From contig UQBY01000035.1 of NCBI GenBank assembly GCA_900539375.1, positions 1 through 23,782 of the forward strand: 23,782 nucleotides of DNA. The letters are read 5' to 3'. Shown one piece after another: positions 16,094 through 21,140 of this stretch. How positions within the stretch are numbered: the stretch's first letter is position 1; every line of letters starts with the position of its first letter. The notes under the pieces are model-generated. The model was not told the origin of the DNA, did not search any database, and worked only from the letters and a program-made list of their open reading frames with translations. The DNA comes from an uncultured Clostridium sp. (GTDB lineage Bacteria; Bacillota; Clostridia; Clostridiales; Clostridiaceae). The position numbers and the translations under genes were made by a program.

Positions 16094-16765
16094 ATGGATC
16101 TTACAGAAATAATAGATATTATGAGTATTGTAGGAACTATTGCTTTTTCTTCTATGGGAACAATGATAGGAATAAGAAAAAATATGGACTTATTTGGAGT
16201 AATTACTTTAGGGGTCATAACAGCAACAGGAGGAGGAGCAATTCGTGATATTATATTAGGGATATTGCCTCCAAAAGTATTTCAAAATAGTAGGGACATA
16301 ATTTTATCTATAGTAACATCAAGTATATTATTTTTATTAATTTATTATAATAAAGAGGTAGTAGAAAAATATTATTTTAAAATATATGAAAGAGTAATAT
16401 CTTTGTTTGATGCAATAGGACTTGGGATATTTACAGTTATTGGAATAAATACAGCAATGGATATGGGATATTTCAAAAATAAGTTTTTATTAGTTTTTGT
16501 AGGTGTTATTACAGCAGTTGGAGGAGGAATGCTTCGTGATATAATGACAGAAAGTACTCCATTTATATTAAAAAAACATATTTATGCATGTGCTTGTATT
16601 ATAGGAGCAATAAGTTATTTATATTTATTGAGAAAGATTAATAATGAATTGATATGTATGTTAATTGGAGCAGGTGTTGTTATTGTAATTCGTTTATTAT
16701 CAGCCTATTATCATTTAGATTTACCAAAGATAGAATTAGTAATTAAGAATGACAAAAGTTCTTAA
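16094..16765 (+). CDS. TRIC-type cation channel / UPF0126 membrane protein
   Basis: This 223-residue membrane protein has two homologous halves of three helices plus a final helix. Each half contains the family motif: ATGGGAIRDIILG (about 50-62) and AVGGGMLRDIMT (about 140-151), with kinked helices lined by glycine. Bacterial members are trimeric monovalent-cation channels of the TRIC fold, and some UPF0126 relatives have been reported as glycine transporters. It begins 25 bases after the ATPase gene without a terminator, so it is co-transcribed with the amino acid transporter. A link to amino acid movement is therefore conceivable. Confidence 0.88.
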   Translation: MDLTEIIDIMSIVGTIAFSSMGTMIGIRKNMDLFGVITLGVITATGGGAIRDIILGILPPKVFQNSRDIILSIVTSSILFLLIYYNKEVVEKYYFKIYERVISLFDAIGLGIFTVIGINTAMDMGYFKNKFLLVFVGVITAVGGGMLRDIMTESTPFILKKHIYACACIIGAISYLYLLRKINNELICMLIGAGVVIVIRLLSAYYHLDLPKIELVIKNDKSS

Positions 16766-16789
16766 TAGATAAATTTGAATTAATATATT

Positions 16790-16826
16790 AAAGCTTTATT
16801 TTTTTATAATAAATAGAGCTTTTTTA
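16790..16826 (+). terminator. Intrinsic terminator ending the amino acid transport operon
   Basis: AAAGCTTTATTT (16790-16801) pairs with AAATAGAGCTTT (16811-16822) with one G-U pair across a 9-base loop. A short T-run follows. Confidence 0.75.
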
Positions 16827-16836
16827 TTTATTAACA

Positions 16837-16860
16837 AATATTCTTTTAAATAAGAATATT
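16837..16860. promoter_or_regulatory. 9-bp inverted repeat upstream of proB
   Basis: AATATTCTT (16837-16845) and AAGAATATT (16852-16860) are perfect inverted arms around TTAAAT. It lies about 90 bases upstream of proB, next to a weak promoter-like TTGATA at 16859. It could be an operator or a mere AT-rich hairpin. No T-box or other amino acid leader features were found in this 120-base gap. Confidence 0.3.
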
Positions 16861-16946
16861 GATAAGGAGAAAAAGGTATAGTAAGATAATGGGTGAACAT
16901 AAAAAATATGTTTAGATAAATAAAAGAAGTTTAAGGGGATGTAAAA

Positions 16947-17765
16947 ATGAGCTTTCGTGAAAAATTAAAAAGCGCAAAAAGAATAGTAGTAAAAGTAGGA
17001 ACATCAACACTAATTCATGAAAATGGAAATATAAATTTAGCTAGAATTGAAAAGTTAACAAGAGCATTATCAGAAATGATTAATTTAGAAAAAGAGGTTG
17101 TACTTGTATCTTCTGGTGCAATAGGTGTTGGTATAAGTAAGTTAAAGCTTAAAAATAAGCCCCAAAGTATAAGAGAAAAACAAGCAGTAGCATCTGTAGG
17201 ACAATGTGAATTAATGTATATTTATAGTAAATTTTTTGGTGAGTATAATCACGTTGTAGGTCAAGTTCTTTTAACTAGAGATGTTATTGAAGATGATCAT
17301 ATAAGAGAAAATGTATGCAACACATTTGAAACATTACTAGAAAACGGAATAATTCCAATAGTTAATGAAAATGATACAGTAGCTATTGATGAAATTGAAA
17401 ACATTGTAAAGTTTGGAGATAATGATAATTTATCAGCAATAGTATCAGTATTAGTTAATGCAGATTTACTTATAATATTATCAGATATAGATGGATTTTA
17501 TGATGATGACCCTAGAAGTAATGAAAATGCAAATATGTTAAAGGTTGTAGAAGAAATTACACCAGAATTAGAAGAGTGTGCTGGTGGAGCTGGAACTAAT
17601 TTTGGAACTGGTGGAATGGCAACAAAGATTACAGCAGGAAAAACTGCTAATAATGCAGGCATAGATATGGTTTTAGCAAATGGAGAAAAACCAAGTACAC
17701 TTTTAGATATAATTGAAGGAAAAGATATTGGAACTTTATTTGTAGGTAAAAGGGAGGCAAATTGA
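16947..17765 (+). CDS. proB: Glutamate 5-kinase (proline biosynthesis, step 1), 3' end altered by IS insertion
   Basis: ProB phosphorylates glutamate to gamma-glutamyl phosphate. It has 272 residues with an amino acid kinase fold: VVKVGTSTL (phosphate-binding start), VLVSSGAIGVG, NENDTVAI and FGDNDNLSA for substrate binding, LSDIDGFYDDDPR, and FGTGGMATKITAG. There is no C-terminal PUA domain, a form common in clostridia. RBS AAGGGGATG precedes the ATG. The frame now ends ...GKREAN, and these final codons lie at the left junction of the IS607 element. Joining across the element restores ...GKREATEN with a TAA that overlaps the proA ATG (TAATG). The catalytic domain is complete, so activity is probably kept. 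Confidence 0.95.
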   Translation: MSFREKLKSAKRIVVKVGTSTLIHENGNINLARIEKLTRALSEMINLEKEVVLVSSGAIGVGISKLKLKNKPQSIREKQAVASVGQCELMYIYSKFFGEYNHVVGQVLLTRDVIEDDHIRENVCNTFETLLENGIIPIVNENDTVAIDEIENIVKFGDNDNLSAIVSVLVNADLLIILSDIDGFYDDDPRSNENANMLKVVEEITPELEECAGGAGTNFGTGGMATKITAGKTANNAGIDMVLANGEKPSTLLDIIEGKDIGTLFVGKREAN

Positions 17766-17802
17766 CTGCTAAACAAAGCTTATAACAATTTATAAAACTA
17801 TA

Positions 17803-17831
17803 TTGGTTATTTATAATGTTTATGTTATTAT
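17803..17831 (+). promoter_or_regulatory. Predicted promoter of tnpA
   Basis: TTGGTT (17803-17808), a 17-base spacer and TATTAT (17826-17831) lie just upstream of the tnpA RBS AGAGGTGAT. Confidence 0.45.
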
Positions 17832-17851
17832 ATAATCAAGAGGTGATATAA

Positions 17852-18472
17852 ATGAAATTTTATTCAATAGGTCAGTTTTCAAAACTTATTGGAAAGACTA
17901 ACCAAACACTAAGGAATTGGGACAAAGATGGAACATTAAAGCCACATCATGTAAGTGAAAGTGGTTATAGGTATTATTCACAAGAACAACTTAATCACTT
18001 CTTAGGTTTAAAACAAGAAGTACAACTAAACAAAAAGACTATTGGATATTGTAGAGTTAGTTCTAATAAACAAAAAGATGACCTTGAAAGACAAATAGAA
18101 AATGTTAAAACGTATATGTATGCTAAAGGTTATCAGTTTGAAATTATCAGCGATATAGGAAGTGAAATTAACTATAATAAAAAAGGATTAAATGAGCTAA
18201 TAGATATGGTCACTAATTCAGAAGTTGAGAAAATAGTAGTTCTTCATAAAGATAGATTAATTAGATTCGGATATGAATTAATAGAAAATATATGTAATAA
18301 ATATGGAACAACTATTGAAATTATTGATAATACTGAAAAAACAGAAGAACAAGAGTTAGTTGAAGATATGATACAAATAGTTACAGTATTTAGTGAAAGA
18401 TTACAAGGCAAAAGAGCAAATAAAGCTAAGAAGATGATTAAGGAGTTATTAGAAGATGATACTTGCAAATAA
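17852..18472 (+). CDS. tnpA: IS607-family transposase TnpA (serine recombinase)
   Basis: This 206-residue recombinase moves the element. Residues 1-55 are a MerR-type HTH (YSIGQFSKLIGKTNQTLRNW, then GYRYYSQEQL). Residues about 62-200 are a small resolvase domain with IGYCRVSS, whose Ser70 is the expected nucleophile. LERQ and HKDRLIRFG (arginines of the active site) and a C-terminal Lys/Arg-rich helix follow. This order, DNA binding before catalysis, distinguishes IS607 TnpA from ordinary resolvases. Length is normal and no lesion is seen. The RBS AGAGGTGAT precedes the ATG. Its 3' end overlaps tnpB by 17 bases. Confidence 0.94.
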   Translation: MKFYSIGQFSKLIGKTNQTLRNWDKDGTLKPHHVSESGYRYYSQEQLNHFLGLKQEVQLNKKTIGYCRVSSNKQKDDLERQIENVKTYMYAKGYQFEIISDIGSEINYNKKGLNELIDMVTNSEVEKIVVLHKDRLIRFGYELIENICNKYGTTIEIIDNTEKTEEQELVEDMIQIVTVFSERLQGKRANKAKKMIKELLEDDTCK

Positions 18473-19589
18473 AATTAGATTATATCCAACAAAAGTGCAA
18501 GAACAAAAATTATGGCAATCTGTTGGTACTGCAAGATTTATCTACAATTGGGTAATTGCAAGGCAAGAAGAGAATTATAAAAATGGTGGTAAGTTTATTC
18601 CTGATAAGGACCTTAGAAAAGAAATAACTCAATTAAAGAAAACTGATTTACAATGGTTATCAAAGGTTTCAAATAATGTGGCGAAACAAGCAGTTAAAGA
18701 TGCTTGTGATAGTTATAAAAGATTCTTTAAGGGATTATCAGATAAGCCAAGGTTTAAAAGTAGAAGAAAGTCTAAACCATCATTTTATAATGATAATTGC
18801 AAATTAAAGGTTAAAGATAATGCAGTAAATATAGAAAAAGTAGGTTGGGTAAATATTAAACCCTATTCAATTCCTTTAGGTGTAAAATATTCAAATCCCC
18901 GTATAAGTTTTGACGGAAAGTATTGGTATATATCTATAGGAATTGAAAGAGAGTTAACTAATGTAGAACTTACAAATGAAAGTATAGGAATTGACGTAGG
19001 TGTTAAGGATTTAGCAATTTGTAGTAATGGCATGATTTTTAAAAATATTAATAAAACAAAAGAAGTGAAAAAACTAAAAAAGGTCTTAAAAAGAAAGCAA
19101 AGAAAAGTTAGTCGTAAATATGAAATGAATAAAATAAAGAAAGGTGGTGAAAACTGTTGCCAATTTAAAAAGACTAAAAATATTATAAAATTTGAAAAGC
19201 AAATAAGATTGCTTCACAGAAAATTAGCAAATATAAGAAGTAATCATATTCACCAAGCAACGAATAAGATAGTGAAAGCCAAGCCATCAAGAGTTGTTAT
19301 GGAAACACTTAATATTAAAGGAATGATGAAAAATGGTCATTTATCAAAAGCTATTTCAGAACAATGTTTATATGATTTTAAAATTAAAATGAAATATAAA
19401 TGTGAGTTTTATGGAATAGAATTTGTAGAAGCTGATAAGTGGTTTCCTTCAAGTAAGATGTGTTCGTGCTGTGGAGTTATCAAGAAAGATTTGAAACTTA
19501 AAGATAGAGTTTATCAATGTTCATGTGGATTAAAGATAGATAGAGATTTTAATGCTTCAATTAATCTTTCAAGATATAAATTAGCATAG
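18456..19589 (+). CDS. tnpB: TnpB, RNA-guided RuvC nuclease of an IS607-type element
   Basis: This 377-residue protein is of the family from which Cas12 enzymes derive. It has an N-terminal helical/beta domain (NKIRLYPTKVQEQKLW, RFIYNW), then a RuvC core with D180 in IGIDVGVKDLAI, E284 in METLNIKGM and D364 in DRDFNASINL. A four-Cys zinc ribbon (CSCC...CSC, 336-357) lies between the last two. All expected catalytic residues are present, so it looks active. ATG 18456 has AAGGAG 10 bases upstream. TnpB proteins cut DNA at sites specified by an omega RNA from the right end of their element and favour retention of the element at donor sites. The start overlapping tnpA indicates translational coupling. 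Confidence 0.94.
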   Translation: MILANKIRLYPTKVQEQKLWQSVGTARFIYNWVIARQEENYKNGGKFIPDKDLRKEITQLKKTDLQWLSKVSNNVAKQAVKDACDSYKRFFKGLSDKPRFKSRRKSKPSFYNDNCKLKVKDNAVNIEKVGWVNIKPYSIPLGVKYSNPRISFDGKYWYISIGIERELTNVELTNESIGIDVGVKDLAICSNGMIFKNINKTKEVKKLKKVLKRKQRKVSRKYEMNKIKKGGENCCQFKKTKNIIKFEKQIRLLHRKLANIRSNHIHQATNKIVKAKPSRVVMETLNIKGMMKNGHLSKAISEQCLYDFKIKMKYKCEFYGIEFVEADKWFPSSKMCSCCGVIKKDLKLKDRVYQCSCGLKIDRDFNASINLSRYKLA

Positions 19590-19741
19590 TGTCACCTAAA
19601 AGATAAATGCTAATATGTACCATTCGTTGTATGGGAATTTAAGCCTTTGGACTGTCACATCAAATGAGAGTAGCTTTTAGCAAAATCAGGCAGGATGAAC
19701 AAGGAATTAAACATGCTTTATAAAGTTTTATAAAGTTTTGG
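19590..19741 (+). ncRNA. Probable omega RNA (TnpB guide scaffold) region at the IS right end
   Basis: This 152-base non-coding stretch lies between the tnpB stop and the element's right end, where omega RNAs are encoded. It can fold: CTAAAAG (19596-19602) pairs with CTTTTAG (19674-19680), enclosing a hairpin CCAT/ATGG (19620-19623 with 19631-19634). The mature RNA may begin further upstream inside tnpB. The guide would be the bases just past 19741, CAACGGAGAATTAATG, which are the proA RBS and start. No U-run terminator is visible. Confidence 0.6.
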
Positions 19742-19754
19742 CAACGGAGAATTA

Positions 19755-20999
19755 ATGAGTGAATTAATAATTAAGGGGCAAAAAGCAAAAGAAGCTAGCT
19801 ATGTTTTAATGAATGCAACAACTACTGAAAAAAATAATGCTTTATTAAAAATGGCTGAAATATTATTAAAAAGTTCAAAGGAAATATTAGAAGCTAATAA
19901 AAAAGATTTAGAAAATGCAATTGAAAAGGGAACACCTAAAGCTATGCTTGATAGATTAGCTTTAGATGAAAGCAGAATTCAAGGTATGGCAGATGGATTA
20001 AAAGATGTAGTTTCTTTACCAGACCCAATTGGAGAAGTAACCAGAATGTGGAAAAGACCAAATGGTCTTCAAATTGGAAAACAAAGAGTGCCACTTGGAG
20101 TTATAGGAATAATTTATGAAGCAAGACCAAATGTAACTTGTGATGCAGCAGGTCTTTGTTTAAAATCAGGAAATGTAGTTATTTTAAGAGGTGGAAAAGA
20201 AGCCATAAACTCTAATATTGCTATAGTAAAAGCATTAAGAGAAGGAGTTAAAGAAGCAGGTCTTTTAGAGGATGTTATTCAATTAGTTGAAAACACAGAT
20301 AGAGAAGTAGCCACAGAAATGATGAGATTAAATCAATATATTGATGTTCTTATTCCAAGAGGAGGAGCAGGTCTTATACAATCAGTAGTTCAAAATGCTA
20401 CAGTTCCAGTTATAGAAACAGGAACAGGAAATTGCCATGTATATGTTGATTGTGATGCAGATTTAGAAATGGCAAAAAACATTGTAATTAATGCAAAAAC
20501 AAGTAGACCATCTGTATGTAATGCAGAAGAAAAGCTTCTTGTAAATGAAAAAATAGCAAAAGAATTTTTACCAATGATGTTTGAAGCATTAAAAGAAAAA
20601 GAGGTTGAGGTAAGAGGAGATAAAAAAGTTCTTGATATAATAAATGGAGCTACAGAAATTCAAGATGATGAATGGGGAAAGGAATATCTTGATTATATAA
20701 TTGGTGTAAAAATAGTTAAAGATGTTGATGAGGCAATAAATCATATTAATAAATATGGGACAGGACATTCAGAAGCAATAATTACAAATAGCTATGAAAA
20801 TTCTCAAAAGTTCCTTCAAAGAGTAGACGCAGCAGCAGTTTATGTAAATGCTTCTACACGTTTTACAGATGGTTCAGAATTTGGCTTTGGAGCAGAGATA
20901 GGAATAAGCACACAAAAACTTCATGCTAGAGGACCAATGGGACTTAATGAATTAACTACAAATAAATATATTATTTATGGAAATGGACAAATAAGATAA
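19755..20999 (+). CDS. proA: Gamma-glutamyl phosphate reductase (proline biosynthesis, step 2)
   Basis: ProA reduces gamma-glutamyl phosphate with NADPH to glutamate semialdehyde. It has 414 residues, close to the E. coli length (417). It shows the aldehyde dehydrogenase-like fold: PLGVIGIIYEARPNVTCDAA, VVILRGGKEAINSN, IPRGGAGLIQ and ETGTGNCHVYVD. The catalytic Cys255 is in RPSVCNAEEKLLV, and GFGAEIGISTQKLHARGPMG is near the C-terminus. RBS CGGAG lies 6 bases before the ATG and directly abuts the IS right end, so translation signals survive. Transcription must now pass through the IS607 element from proB or start within it. Both IS genes are co-oriented and no terminator intervenes, so the insertion may be nearly non-polar. 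Confidence 0.96.
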   Translation: MSELIIKGQKAKEASYVLMNATTTEKNNALLKMAEILLKSSKEILEANKKDLENAIEKGTPKAMLDRLALDESRIQGMADGLKDVVSLPDPIGEVTRMWKRPNGLQIGKQRVPLGVIGIIYEARPNVTCDAAGLCLKSGNVVILRGGKEAINSNIAIVKALREGVKEAGLLEDVIQLVENTDREVATEMMRLNQYIDVLIPRGGAGLIQSVVQNATVPVIETGTGNCHVYVDCDADLEMAKNIVINAKTSRPSVCNAEEKLLVNEKIAKEFLPMMFEALKEKEVEVRGDKKVLDIINGATEIQDDEWGKEYLDYIIGVKIVKDVDEAINHINKYGTGHSEAIITNSYENSQKFLQRVDAAAVYVNASTRFTDGSEFGFGAEIGISTQKLHARGPMGLNELTTNKYIIYGNGQIR

Positions 21000-21010
21000 A
21001 AATTTTTATT

Positions 21011-21046
21011 AACACAGAAATATGTATGGTATTTCTGTGTTTTTTT
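21011..21046 (+). terminator. Intrinsic terminator after proA
   Basis: AACACAGAAATA (21011-21022) pairs perfectly with TATTTCTGTGTT (21030-21041) over a 7-base loop, followed by TTTTT. Confidence 0.92.
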
Positions 21047-21049
21047 ATA

Positions 21050-21106
21050 AAAAAGTTCCATATTATAAAAATATAACTTTTTATGCAAAATAAGTTATGA
21101 TAAAAT
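21050..21106 (+). promoter_or_regulatory. Dyad overlapping a probable extended -10 promoter of the second RTX gene
   Basis: AAAAAGTT-CC-ATATT (21050-21064) mirrors AATATAACTTTTT (21070-21082) around ATAAA, with a two-base bulge. The right arm overlaps a poor -35 (TTTTTA, 21078-21083), and 17 bases on lies an extended -10, TGATAAAAT (TAAAAT 21101-21106). A regulator bound to the dyad would control RTX expression. The RBS GGGAGAGG follows at 21128-21135. Confidence 0.45.
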
Positions 21107-21140
21107 GTAAGTGAATACGTTTTATAAGGGAGAGGTTAAA

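Larger units (their letters stand above)
17758..19741 (+). mobile_element. IS607-type element with tnpA and tnpB, inserted in the proB-proA junction
   Basis: The element carries a MerR-HTH serine recombinase (tnpA) and an overlapping tnpB, the IS607 layout. I place its ends at GG dinucleotides: GG 17756-17757 (left flank) and GG 19740-19741 (right end), about 1,984 bp. IS607 recombinases exchange strands at a dinucleotide, often GG, and leave no target duplication. Removing this interval restores a proB end overlapping the proA start. Related subterminal motifs occur at both sides: GCTTATAACAATTTATAAAA near 17778 and GCTTTATAAAGTTTTATAAA near 19715. An alternative left end at GG 17805-17806 would leave proB untouched but places one motif outside the element and splits the tnpA promoter. 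Both genes look intact, so the element may be active. Confidence 0.8.

Noticed and set aside
16827..16946. T-box or other proline-sensing leader before proB
   Set aside because: The gap is only about 120 bases and no T-box sequence, specifier stem or antiterminator was seen. The 8-codon frame at 16890 has no RBS and no proline codons.
17874..17886. AGTTTTCAAAACT, the core of the twin palindrome, also occurs here
   Set aside because: It lies inside the tnpA coding sequence (codons for QFSKL) of a mobile element and lacks the outer bases. AT-rich coincidence is the simplest explanation.
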